Assembly: GCF_958295425.1 (NCBI RefSeq)
Contig: NC_081142.1
Location: forward strand, 21,162,530-21,226,529
Direction of reading: 5' to 3'
Origin: Solea solea
Lineage: Eukaryota; Chordata; Actinopteri; Pleuronectiformes; Soleidae
DNA length: 64,000 nt
The notes beneath the pieces were generated by a model, which was not told the origin of the DNA, did not search any database, and worked only from the letters and a program-made list of their open reading frames with translations. Both the position numbers and the translations under genes were made by a program. Shown here in pieces: positions 1 to 12,689 of this stretch. The number at the start of each line of letters is the position of its first letter. Position 1 is the stretch's first letter.

Positions 1-2167
1 ACGAGCTTCTTTTTCCCTACTGTTGCGTATGATTGATGGCTCTCCGGTGACAGATCAGCGGACTGCGGTGCGTCCAGCTCTACGCTGCAGGAGCTGCAGA
101 ACTACTCTGCCTGGCACCCCAACAGAAGGATGCCATAATTGTTTGACAATGGAAACTCAAATAACAGCGCGACGTTCCAAACTTAATCCAATTGTACTGC
201 TCGGTGGAAACGGGGCTTGACTGACTCCTCTGTGTCTGACAAGCCCACTTGTGGTATTTAAACTGAACTTGCACAGAGAGCCCTGTAAACCCTGCACTGC
301 ATCACCAATTAGCCCAATGGGAAGAGCCGGGCTGTAATTACCGACCAAAGGCTTTGTCTGTTAAAGGCTGGAGCTCCTCCACTGTGATGCTGATTGACAC
401 TAAACCTTTCCATCAAACCCAGCCCTCTTTACAGACTGTGTTAATTAGCCCACATTAGGACAGGCTAATTATAAGTCTGTCTTTAACCATGCTGTAAATC
501 CTGCTCCTCGTGGTTTAACACTGTTTGAAAAGGCAAAAGATGACGTTTGTGTCATTGGGCCAGGTGTTTGAGGGACTGTCCACGTGAAAATGAGTCCAGA
601 TGAATCTAAAGAACACACAGGAACGGTGTTTTGGGAGCCCTGAAATGCAATTTTCACGGTCCCAGCGCATGCAAATCCCAAAACAGTACCCCCTTGCGTT
701 TTCGTGTAGACCACTAATTTGGGAAAACGATGATGTCATAATCCAGCCTCTCTTCACTTGGCATTCACTGTTACCATCTTTGTCGTTGTCGTTTTTTGAA
801 ACTGGTATTCTGGTATATTCGCTTTATGATAACTTTTGTTTCCTTTCCGTAGTCGGTCTTGCTTTCTTCGTTCCGTCAAAACCCCCATGACTCACTGTCG
901 TGATAACCATTCAGTGTGGAGATTTTTCAATGTCACGATGTTTCATGAATGCCCGACAAGATTATATTTATGATATGTGGTCCCACAGAGCTTTAACAAA
1001 AAAATGGCTCCTCTCTCCCAGTGCTGCGAGAAAAAGTATGAGTCATTATTTTGTTGCAGCCCTCATTTATGGAGTTCTTGAAGATGGTCCTTGACAAATC
1101 ATCTGGACAGAACGTTTTTTTTCTTGTGTGGTGTGCGACGACTATTTTTATGCACTTGAGTTTCTCGTGAAGTATGAAATGTCCTGGCCAGAATGAAACT
1201 TTGTTTTTGGTCTCGCCATCTCGAGAGTAGAATGGTGTCTTGGGCGATTATTGCAAATAGCAGAAAAATGTTCCACGACAAATTGCATAGCACCTGGTGT
1301 GAACACACTGTAAGGATACAGGTATTTTCCTCCTGGATTAGAGCTGGTGTTGTTCCATAACAAGCACTTCTTGTTTTACTCGTTTCTCAGGCTAACCTGT
1401 GTGTCCGCGCTTGGGTTTTCTCTGATTACCAATGCCTGTTCCTAATTCTTCTCACCTGTGTCTGGTTAGCTCACCTTCCCTCAGGACTTGTTTGCCTTTG
1501 TTTGCTGTCACTTCATCTTTTCTCTTATCAGCTAGTGTCATTAGTGTTGTACTTTGTTGTACACACTGTGTGTGTTGCTACAATAGATGGTTATTATGGC
1601 ACAACACCGGCTGCTGAGGAAGTTACTTCAGAGGTAACGAGGGAGAAGAAACGCATTTTTATCAGGAAAAGCATTGAAGGAGCTAAATGGAACTGTGCCT
1701 TTCCTGCTGTGACCTGTCAAAAAAGGCCAAAGGTTATAAACACGGTTATTATTTTAGATAAACTTTAACACAGTGCACTTTACAAACTTTTTATACCAAG
1801 TACCAACAGAGGAAGCTTTTTAAATAAAACTGCCATTTTGCCGTTAAGCAAGACTTTGATGACTTCCCACTTTATTTTGCTATACGTCTTTGTAAGATTG
1901 ATTATGTGAGATAAAAACCTTTTAGCCAGAATGAAGCTAAGATTAAAAGCACTTTATTTCATTTATTTTAACAGCCAGTGGGGTATTTTAATAGATCTGC
2001 CCAGTGATACACCCACTCCAGTGTTTTGACACTCTGTAGCATGCCATACACTTAAGATGACTATGGAGCTTTTATAGATTTCCAATAACAGGATTTTTTA
2101 ATGCTGAGAGATGATACTAATCCAGATGTGGTTGGATTTCATTCCTGGACATGATGCTGTTGCCAAA

Positions 2168-2266
2168 CACACACACACACACACACCCAGCTGGATCTGG
2201 CGCAGGTGCATTATAGTATTGATCCACACTCAGTGTGTGATTGTGTGTGTGTGTGTGTGTGTGTGT
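2168..2266 (+). repeat. (CA)n and (GT)n tracts in opposite phase
   Basis: CA repeats at 2168-2188 and GT repeats at 2240-2266, about 50 bases apart, could pair as an inverted repeat. The 101-codon frame across them is a microsatellite artefact. Confidence 0.85.
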
Positions 2267-3067
2267 AGGGCTCAGTGCCTCTTAGGTTTTGATTTACAGC
2301 AGCCACACTTCACAGGCAGCAGTTTATCAAAGGGAAAAATGAATGAGGACTCCAAAAAGAAGTTCACTTCGTTACTCGGACATCACATCACATCCACCTG
2401 CGTGGTATACTGTTAACAAGAGAGGTTCATTAACAAGGTTTGTTCAGACTGAGCTCAGTTTGTGGTCGCTGGGTTTTCATTAATGTAGTGGTAGTGACAC
2501 ACTTCCTCTCAGAGGTTAATAAGTACCAGGAACAGTACCTGAGTTTATTTGTGTGCTTGTTGATTTGTTTTTTTGTCTAGTAGTGTTTTGCTGATGAAGT
2601 TGTGACAGCAGCAAATTAAAGAAACTTCATCCAGTGCATTGCCATGAAAACACAGAAAAGAAGTACTTGTGTTAGACCTTTAAAACACATCTAAACATCT
2701 TAGTCCAACTTTTACATTTCTCAAAGATTGGGCTAACACACCCAGATAGACAGTGCAACAGGAAGTCAAGTCTTTAAGTGCTAAAAACAAAGGCAACTGG
2801 ACTAAGGTTGGGTCTTTAAGGCCGTTTCGCCTGTCATCCAAAAGACTTATTCATGTCTGATTTTGGTGTCCACTGGTTTTTGAACCCTTGGTGGCACCTT
2901 GGGGTCATTCACATGAACAACATGTGAGTTGTTAAGGTCACATGGATGTGAATTGGGGGAAAATCGTTTGAGGAGGGCCCTTAAGACAGGAATGCTGCTT
3001 AACACTAACAACTGCAGCTCCCAGCAGTACCGCGGGAAGTAGTTCCTTTATGCACGGTGTTAAGCAC

Positions 3068-3560
3068 TAGGGATGTCCTGATACAACTTTTTCACTTCCG
3101 AAAACGATACCCATATTGCAGTCTTGAGTATTGGCCGATAAGTATCAAGTGCCAATGGGGGTGTTTTCAGAGCCCCCTTGTTTTCACTATTTTGGATTAG
3201 CCCAACCCACACAGGGTGAGTGACTCGTCCCCACAGGTCACATGGACACATTTAAAACACAGAAGGCTCTTGGCATGGCTGGTTTTTGGGGTATAATTAA
3301 CAGACAGAAGCTGTTGAAAGTCGACAGGTGGCGCTGATTTATGATATAATGTTGTTTTAGCAGCTCGCCTCAGGGTGAGCTAGCGTGGTGCTAACGGCTA
3401 GCTCGCCGTGCGTCTTCGTAGCCTCTGATGTCAGAGGTTAAAGACAAATGCTTAACCTCTGAAATAGCAGTAGCACACACACGCTGTTGGCAGTCCGATA
3501 TAATCCGATACTCGTTTTTTGGCTCATATCGGATATCAATATCGGATCGGGACATCCCTA
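3068..3560. mobile_element. hAT-type non-autonomous element with a perfect 8-bp duplication
   Basis: The ends are TAGGGATGTCCTGATAC and the mirrored ATCGGGACATCCCTA; the duplication TTAAGCAC is at 3060-3067 and 3561-3568. Subterminal GCCGATAAGTATC and GATATCAATATCGGATC phrases are shared with the element at 51361-52180. An internal phrase, TTTGGATTAGCCCAACCCAC, recurs at 54850-54869. The open frames inside (3391-3627 minus, 3428-3646 plus) show no transposase. Confidence 0.93.
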
Positions 3561-5827
3561 TTAAGCACCACAGTTGCTTGGACAGCGGTGAGAAATTGTT
3601 TATTGTTGCCAAGATGATCAGCACCATGGACAGTCGGTTACATTGACTCTGACATAGACTTTTGTGTGTTCTGGTTACATTTTACACAGGATTGCGCCGA
3701 TAATTCCCTCTGTTGTTGTGTGTTAAGTTTTTTGCAGGCTTAATTAATATGGCCGATGCTCCTGGTTCAGCTCCGAATTATCTGTGAATTAAAAGTTCCT
3801 TTCAGGTTGTGATTGAGAACTGATCTAACGTCTCATTGTGTTGTGTTTCATGATATTCTCTCTATTTCTATAAATGAGACTCGTATCAATGCGTATACTA
3901 CACGTAGGCTTTGTTTCACTTGTGTCATGGTGCATTTTCTTTGTGAATAGAAAACACAGTTGACTATGTGTAGTAGGTAATGTGATGTGACAGGACCTTT
4001 ACAGGTATCACAGTGTCACCTGGTTTGTTGAGGGAGCTGCTGGTGGGGAAACGTGACCTCTGCACCTTTTCCCGGAAGCCTTTTTTCCCTTAAATGTCGC
4101 TTCAAAGATGCTGAATAATGACGGGGAGGAAGACTGAATGGACGTGCGATCGTTCACTATTAATTTCTCACTCACAGTTGGTAGAGTTTTATTCATGTCT
4201 TTGGCCTCCAAGAAGGATATTATCCAGATTGGCCGAAATTAAAATGGATTCATATTTACAAAATGGGTAAATCTTTTTTCATTGGACAGGAAAAATGTGC
4301 CCCATCATTCCCTGCTTTGAAAGCTCCATTTATAATGACTCATCTTTACTCTAATACTGGTACGTTGCTCACCCATTGATCACTGAGTCTGCTTTATGTC
4401 CGAGAGCAGATGAAACATTACATTTCACTCTGAGCTGCCAAAATCTTTCAATGCAAACCGCTCATAGCACATTACATTAAGTAAAAACACACATTCCCTC
4501 CTGACCTCACAGATCCACTCATAGGTTGGAGATTGAACGTTTAAACAGCGAAGGCGAAGGCTTGGTGCTCTGATTGATTTCGCCGCTAACCGTCTTTGAC
4601 TACCGCTGTTTCAAGCCTGTCACTCTTATTCCAGCGCGATCTGCGTGACACATCCTCACCTGGACGCTTGGCAGCTGCTCCTTGTTTGGAGACGGCTGAT
4701 AGAGACGTGTCCTACTTGTCTTCCCGGCGCTCCCTTTGGGAATTCGTCAGCCGCGGCAGTCTGCTAAGACTCGACTTTCTCTTTCTGTCTCTCGTAAGAG
4801 CTTCCGCTTGTCTGCTGGCCCAATATGTTTCATTTTAGCACTGCCTACAGTTAGTTTTAGAATGAGACACAGTTTCCCTGTAGGCAACAGTTTGCAGACC
4901 TTTTTTCGCCTGCTTCTGATTTAAAAAAAGAAAAGGAACAGAAACCAACTGGGACATAGATTTTTATCACAGTGCCTGAAGGTTGGGGAGTGGAGGGCAA
5001 AGAGTTGAAACCGGGGGCAATTAAAGTTTTTTTTTTTTGCAAAGATCAGTGAGTAAGGAGTGGCCAGTTTTTGTTGTTGTTGATAAGACCCAGAAATGTT
5101 TCTGCTTCCTTTTGCTCCTCCGTTGTTTGCCTCTGTGTAATCCCCGCAGCATAATGTCGCCTCACGCCTGAGCATTTTTCCAACAGCTGCTGCGTCAAAG
5201 GAAGTGTAATTACATTTTAGCTAACAGGTTGTCAGACAAACTATATATGCAGTGCAGGCATCACCGGCAACTTATACCATATGTGATGCATCCCTAATAA
5301 CTCCTAAAAATAACCACTTGGACGGACCTTTTTTTTGGTTTTGAACACACTGAATAATTCATCTGTTACGTGTGTGTGTGTGTGTGATGGCGCTCATGAT
5401 TGCAGAATGGCAAGACGCACACAGCTTATAGTCACACAAACATGTTTGCACGGACCGGACTCCTTGCTTTAGCCTTGTTTTCCCTTGTCACGGCATGATA
5501 AATGGGGTTAGGTTTCCAGCCGAGCACATGAATATGACACTAATTGCCCAATTAAGGATCTGTTCTGCCTGAGGTTTCTTTAACTTCCCTCGGCCACTTG
5601 ATGTTTCCACTTCATTAACCTGTTACGATACCCTGTGCGAAGCTTTCTAAAACCCTCAGCATTATTTGAAAACTACAGGGGCTTTGCCAAAACAAAAGTG
5701 ATGTCCTCTAAAACCTGTTTTTCAGCCTCTTACACGGACAGAAACACAGAATGAAGGCATTTGAGAGCAGCCCTGCTCTGAGCATCTGTGTCTGCCATCA
5801 CAAATTACATCCAGTGTAGAACGTGAT

Positions 5828-6444
5828 CTACGGAGCACTGGTGGTGACATAGACGGGATTTTATAAGATATATAATATAATAATATTCTATACTGTATAA
5901 TAAAATATTCTATCATCATTTCATCAGTCATTTTAGCTAGCGCAACTCCGAAAGTATCGACACATTTATTTTCCTAAATATTATTTCACAACTTGTGACA
6001 ATACAATTGTTAAGGTCCTGTTGATGGTTAGTGTTGATTTTATTTACTCGTGCCAAATTGTCATTTTAGGAGTGTTTATTGATCCGGCGGTGCTCACTTG
6101 TTTTCATAGCAACTGTAAACATCCTGCGTTATATCCGGCGATAAAATCTGACGTAACACCCTTTTAAAAATCCGAATTCCGGGTCCAAGCGCTTTTGTTG
6201 AATCAAAACAAACAACGGTGGCCGAACATGTGAACAACTACGATCACCTCTTTCTTCAGTGAGACGATCTGTAAGAGGTCAGATACGTTGTTTGTTTGTT
6301 TTTAAACTCCGATCTGTTCAAACAATGACAAACTACGGAGCCCTGGAGGTTAGTGGACAAAGTCGCACCTGGACTTATCATCACGTGCACGCTTAAAAAA
6401 AATAAAAAAAATAATCCGTCTATGTCACCTCCAGGGCTCCGTAG
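5828..6444. repeat. inverted-repeat element candidate (CTACGGAGC termini)
   Basis: CTACGGAGCACTGGTGGTGA then CATAGACGGG at 5828-5857 is matched, reversed, at 6412-6444 (CCGTCTATGTCACCTCCAGG then GCTCCGTAG). A third copy of the end motif, CTACGGAGCCCTGGAGGT at 6333-6350, faces 6427-6444 as a perfect 18-bp inverted repeat. No target duplication was found, so it may be one nested or rearranged transposon. Confidence 0.55.
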
Positions 6445-6888
6445 AGCAACTCCTACAGTGTTCTTCATCTCTTTCCCATCTAAAAGTTATTACTTCCTAT
6501 TTACCCACTCTGAAGGATATTGTGTATCTTTCCGCTCTTGGTTGCATTCAGTCTCTGCCCAGCAGGAAAACTCTATTTTCGTCTCAAACCTTACTCCCAT
6601 GACGTCCTCTTTCAGACAGGAACATTTTTTGATGTAATAGCATTGCATCCTTCTTCTCCATTCCCACTGTGGATTATGCCACTGTTTTTCTTTCAAATAT
6701 CTGTTTTTTTACCTGGCTGTCAGAGAGTATCACTGATCTTTCTCTCCCATAATCCCCCATAAACAAAGGAGAATAGTCTGTTAATGTCAGTGTGTTTACA
6801 AAGTGGATCTCCACTCTGTTGTAATCACAACTTTCAGAACTTTCAAACTTTTAGAAAACTGTCTTCCCCCCCTCTATCTTTTTCGCAG

Positions 6889-6997
6889 GATATTCTACGT
6901 TTCGCACGACTCCCAGGATCTGAAGATCTTCAGCTACATCGCCCGAGATGGACAGAGCAACCTCTTCCGCTGCAACGTCTTCAAGTCCAAGAAGAAG
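6889..6997 (+). CDS. nos1ap: nos1ap coding exon A: C-terminal part of the PTB domain
   Basis: This exon encodes 36 residues, from [20 protein letters not shown] to the basic end FKSKKK, after one base that completes an Arg codon. It matches the well-conserved core of the NOS1AP phosphotyrosine-binding (PTB) domain almost residue for residue as I recall the mammalian protein. In that family the PTB domain binds partners such as the small GTPase Dexras1 and the polarity protein Scribble. The exon is preceded by a C/T-rich tract with CAG and followed by the donor GTAAGA; it ends in phase 0, directly after the third Lys. It cannot be the gene's first exon: it has no start codon in frame and the domain is incomplete. 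Identification of the family is very secure; the human exon number is not assigned. Confidence 0.97.
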
Positions 6998-9900
6998 GTA
7001 AGACAGACAGCGGTTCACCTTGAGTCTGACTCAGAGACCAGAGTCTACAGATCTCCCTGAGTTTATTGACTGAAGCATTTGGCCAGACTCTGACTCTGTT
7101 TTCACTGAACCTCGGTGGATACAAGCGCAAACGTCTCAAAGTAACTCGAAACTCTTAATGGATTTGCCTCCGAGCCTTTATTGATCATTATAAATTAGCC
7201 ACTGAAACACTCCATTGGTCAGTGCTGAAGATTTATCTCTGGTCGACTGCGTTTGAAACATTAATGCAACGTCATCTGAGACAAATGTGACCCTGGTAAA
7301 AATGTAGCTATTTTGTTTTAAGCAGTTCAGGTGCCCTTGAGCAAGACTCTTAATCCCAACCTTACTCGAGTGTAGCTGCTCAGTGAAAAGGAGGATTTTC
7401 ACGTCGATACACACTCATCGGCCAGTTCTTTATGTTGGTGTGGTGCTCTGCTGCTGTAGCCCATCTGCTTCGAGGTCCGTTGTTTTGTTCAGAGACGGTC
7501 TTCTGCATACACTCAGACTAGAGCCGCATTCAGAGTCACTTAAATCACCCTTCTTCTTCCAGTCCCATGATATTTGAGCAAATCCTAACTTAACATACAA
7601 AAGTTCAGGGATCATAATAAAGACACCAGAGAAAAGGATAACGGCGGTCTGATCTGGAAGTGAAGGCAAACAGCACTGATCGAAACTGGCCACGCCCACC
7701 AGGTCCTTAGGGGGGTCTGTACCCCAGGTTGGGAACCATGGTATAAACACACAACACAATCTGCAAAAGTTTGTGTTTTTTTAACATTCATCACAACACT
7801 AGAAACACTGTGACCACATATAAATGCACCTGGGAGGTTTCTGTTATCATTGCTGTTACCAAGCAACCAATAAAAAAAAAAACACATGTGCAATTAGTAG
7901 TAAACCTAACTGACCGTGCTGACTTCAATAAGAATAGAATGGTGGTGCATGAGGTTCATCAGGAGGATGAGAAACCCAATCGGAACTATTTATTCTTTTA
8001 TCTCATCCAAGTCCCCTGCAGTGCCACCATATTCTCCTGTGTCTAAAATGAAACTTGCTCATTTATAATACAGACAAAAATCGTTGTTAGGGACGTTATT
8101 ATTCTAATGGGAAACTGAATTTTATATTATATTATTATGGTGCACACCGTACAGCTCATAACAACATAAACGTGCATCATAAATGCCAAAAATGGGCCTA
8201 ACATTCAAGTGTCTCCTCATTAGACTTTGGGATTTATATGACACCTTTCATATAGATCTTTGCAAACAATCACAAGTGTTTACAATTCACTGTTCTCTTT
8301 TAACATCTTGAGAACAGGACATCACTTCAACATAGGTATTTTTTTCCTTGTGAAATCCATAAATGAAGTCACCTGGCAGCACACAAATGTAATTATGTGT
8401 GTTAGAGGTCAATTAGACGTCATAGCTTTCTGATCTGTGCTCATTAATAATTAACAAATGCGGTCTGATTAGTTCACTGCCACGTGTGCTTTCACCTGTA
8501 TTATTAGATTACACAGGAGAGTGGAGGGAGAAGACGAAGAGGGGATTCAAAAGGAGGTTTAAGAAAAACGAGGATTAAAGTAAAGCGACACGGGAGAAAG
8601 TTGCAGGATAAACTGACTTAAAAAAAAAAAAACGCTGGCATAATGATATAACAGTGAGGATATACACGTCAAACATGCAATAAAAACGTCACATGAGGTT
8701 AGTGTGTGGTTTGGGTAGCGAGTGCGTTTTCACTCGTGAGAAGATGGGAGGGCAAGATTTAGAACGAGATCGGGCAGATTTTATTTCCCTCTTAACTACC
8801 AGCAGTCAAAGAATGACCGCGCTTTAAATCACTGTGGCATAAAGACACTTTAGCGGCCTATCACTTCCAACACTTAGGCAGCCTGTGTTAGTCAGTGTCT
8901 CTCTCTCTCTGTCCCACTCTGACTCCTGCTCTCTCGCTCTTCCTCGCTCTCCCTCTCATCGACAGTTGAATAGAAGCTAATGAACGACTTGGCCTCTGCT
9001 GTGTCGAGCTGAAGTGAGCACGATAAGAGCCGGAGGCCAGAGGGGTTTCATTCAACCGCTGAACGCTGCTGTGGCTGAGAGGTCACTGTATCTGTGTATA
9101 ATAGGTTTGACTGTGTCCATGAATAAGTTAATATATGACTGTATTCCAGTGCTTTTTTTCACTGATTGCAGAAAAGCTTCAATACCAAGAATAACAGCGG
9201 GAGGGATTGGTCAGTTCACAGTTTTTTTTTAGTCTGTAACAACCCACACTTTCAGGTGTATTTATTTCTTCTCAGCCAATTTTCCAAGGATATTTTTTGG
9301 TTTATTTGACCATGGAGAGGAAACGTATGCGCTTGAGTACCACCTGAGAAAATATAGAGCTCTCAAAGTAACGCCATCATCACCGACGTTAAACCACAGG
9401 GGTGTAAATAGGCCGAGGAAAGTCAGCTCTACGGACTTTTCACAGGAGGCAGATTTATTCCCAATAGATAAGATCATTTGCTCTCTCGTCCTCCTCCTCT
9501 TCCTCACACATACTTCAGGTATAGTGATATTAGATTAAGACAAAAATCCTCAGCTCCACTCACGTACAGTGGAATCAGTATAAACCTTCAAAACAAAGGC
9601 ATCTAATTCAATTTAAGTGTTACTTGTATTTCATTGCTTGTCATTTTCATTAACTTTCAAATGTACGATAAATAAATAATGGAGCGTGAGGATCCTTTAT
9701 TGGCCCTGATGGTGGGTTCTTCTTTCTGAAACAGTTGGTTATTATGTATGCTACGTGCATTTAAAGTAGAGTCTAGAGTATTTGTAGTCTTGTGAATGTC
9801 TCGGACTATGCCTGTACTGATTCTTTTACAGTGACTCTGCCTCAGGCATTGTTGAGGTCAGAATAACCTGGAGGAGATTTTTTTTTGAACGCTGCTGCTG

Positions 9901-12689
9901 CCAGAGAGGGAACCATTCTAGTCCAATTTATGGAAACAGGTGTCGAGCTCTGAAAGACTGAGGTGTGACAGATATAAATGTCAGAGAAAATGATGGTGAT
10001 GATGAAGGGGAATGGAGTCGCTATAATTCTGAACACCGTGAAAACATAAAACAGCCTTTTGTTTATTTACGCTGACACAATAAAGACTCACCTCTTGTCT
10101 ACAGCTTGACGCGAGGAGGAGAGAAGTGCTACAGTTATCGTGCCAAGTGTTTATGGAATCGTCTCCGTGTGGATCGATGCCCTCTAACCATATGCTGTCA
10201 TTTAGTGTTCAGGCTGACAGGCTAAACCTCCCGCCTTCCACAGTGACTACAAAGACCAATTACTCCTGAAATGCCTCGCTTATTATTTCTGTTTTCAAAG
10301 GTACAGCATTATGAATCAAGGCAGTTTCAGGTCACGTATATTAGTCTGTGGAGTGAAGAAGTGCGGTGGGTTTATATCTTAATGTCTGCAGGGTGTAATA
10401 CCGAAGCGCCGCAATTCATCCTGAGCTGAGGATCAATGGTTTCTTACACAAGCGTTGAGTGATGCAGCCTGGTTAAGATAGTTGGATTTAATATCCTTTC
10501 AGCACTTATTATTGAATATCCATATCTCAGAGTAATGATGCCTCCATCTTAACTGTTTTGTCTCTTACTGTCTTTTTCTTTTTTTTTTTACCTATTTGCC
10601 CAGGCTGCAATGCTTTTGCAGCAGATCTGGGATTAAATCCTAGTTGAGCAAGTCAGTGCTTACACACTTTTATTGATGGGAACACAGGGTTAGTTACCAC
10701 CAGTCCCATTTTTTCATTTTTACCCCTTGGAAGTCAGTCACTGGGGTTTCAGTGAAAATTGTAAGGGTTGTCGACTCCACGGTCGACAAGATGCCCAACC
10801 CTGCAATTCAGGCTTTTAGCTAGGATTTTTTTTAGAGGGTGTCCATTTTTGTTTGTTAACACCTTCATATGATGCGCGGCAAAGCTGCGAGTATTGTAAT
10901 TTTGAAATTCATAACCCTCTGAAACACTACTTCCTGCATTTTGGGGTGCACATTTTGTGGAAAAACAATTCTTACATGATTACTCTTCTGGACAAAGCTG
11001 GACTTTACTGTCTGTCTTCTTAGTAACTCAGTATCTTGAAGCAAAAAAAAAGTCCTTTTTTTTATAGCCTTCATATTATGATCAACTGAAAATATGTCTA
11101 GTGGGAATTAAGCATCCATTTTCTTCAGATTTGTCATGCTATATACACTATGTTACACACAACTACTCCGCTTGTAATAAAAGGTTGTGCAAAAAACACA
11201 TAAAAAGAAAAAAAGCCATTGCCGACCATGCTGGCACTGAGCGATCGTGTGTCCGTGTGTGTTAGTAACTCTTGCCTTGTGCAGAGTGGAAATGGATCTA
11301 ATGGTTCAGAAGAGTCACTGAGGCGTCATTGAACTGATTTTCACTCACTCCACTTATTTCATGCACTCGCACCAACAAACGCAAACAGGGCTTTCCTTTG
11401 ATTCTTGCTTATTTTTATTTTATTTTTGGTCTCTTAGTTTTCACCTACACTTCTCTTGGACACTTGATCTCTGCTTTGTTAATCCTATTAAGCTAAGCTA
11501 AGGCCACTATAGTTACCTGAAGCATTGTCCTAGCGTGCTACATCAGCTCGACACATAGCGAACAGTTTCCAAGAAAGAAGCCAGTGTTTCCTTTCAATAT
11601 CTTTACTTGAGAAACATTGTAAAACTAAACAATCATACAAATAGATGTCATTCGTCTCATCATATCATTTTTAACTGCATTACATTCACATACAAACATA
11701 AAAATAGCATGTTTAACCTTATAGAAACGAGTCCGCTATCTTAATGCTAATTTATATGGGAGATTACATTGCAATGCTAGCGTACTTTGGGCTGTAATCT
11801 CTCTCTGTAAATGAATAAAACATTCTCTTAATGCACACAGACTGAACACAAATATACTCACAGACCAACATTTTCTGGCCATATATTGCGAATAAGAAAA
11901 AAACGTTACTGTTCCTTCTGCCTGTCTGTCTCTCCCTGACTTCCTGTTGTCAGAACCAGCTACGGAATCACTGAAGGCACAAAACTAACACTGCCGCAGG
12001 AAAATCTCTGTGCCTAACTCCAACCAAACACCAGAACATCACACTTTTGTTTGTTACAATCTGCCGTCTCACCAGTAGATGTCACTAATTCATACACACT
12101 GGACCCGTATTGCAGCGTCAGTGATGCAGCTCAGACAGTTAATAAGAACATTAAACAAATACCCGGTGTGCAACGTGTGTGAGTGATGAATGTGTGAGTT
12201 GTCGAGGGATGTACAGTGAATGTGTAAACACAGGAAATGAGAGAGCGAACAAATGAATGAGCTCATCAGCAGGGGAGAGAGAGGCAGAGCAATCACGAAG
12301 TAAATCCCTCACCATATCCTCTCATTGTTTACCCCAGATTAAATTTTTTGTCTTTTGCTAGATTGCATTATATTCCCCTTTGTCCCATCTCTTTGCTTGC
12401 ATCAAGACTTCCAAGCAGACAGCGAAGGCACCCCTGAACCTTTGTGGATGCAATCGGCGTCACACTTTTTGACTGGCCATTATCCCCATAGCGACTGAGA
12501 GAGAAAACTCGGCTGCAGGGAAGCGGCTCACTGGCAGTTTGATGTATGGAGAGCAGAGAGAGAGAGAGAGAGAGTGAGACACACACAGAGAGGGAACATT
12601 GACTCAGCTGACTTCACGGAGAGGGAGGGAGAGAGAGGGAGAGAAATGATGGGAAGAGACGTTCAGAGGAAGGCAGACAGAGGCAGTGA

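Larger units (their letters stand above)
1..6888 (+). other. nos1ap: intron of nos1ap upstream of the first visible exon (3' part)
   Basis: No exon of the gene's N-terminal half (start codon, first part of the PTB domain) was recognised here. The stretch ends in a pyrimidine-rich tract and a TTTCGCAG acceptor at 6881-6888, and the first base of the next exon completes a split codon, so an upstream coding exon must exist outside the window. Contents: a hAT-type element at 3068-3560, inverted-repeat sequences at 5828-6444, (CA)n and (GT)n tracts near 2168-2266, and otherwise unremarkable AT-rich DNA. The short open frames are not convincing genes. Confidence 0.8.

Noticed and set aside
1..6888. 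upstream PTB-domain exons of nos1ap
   Set aside because: I looked for the conserved N-terminal blocks of the PTB domain in three plus frames and saw none; they must be farther upstream.
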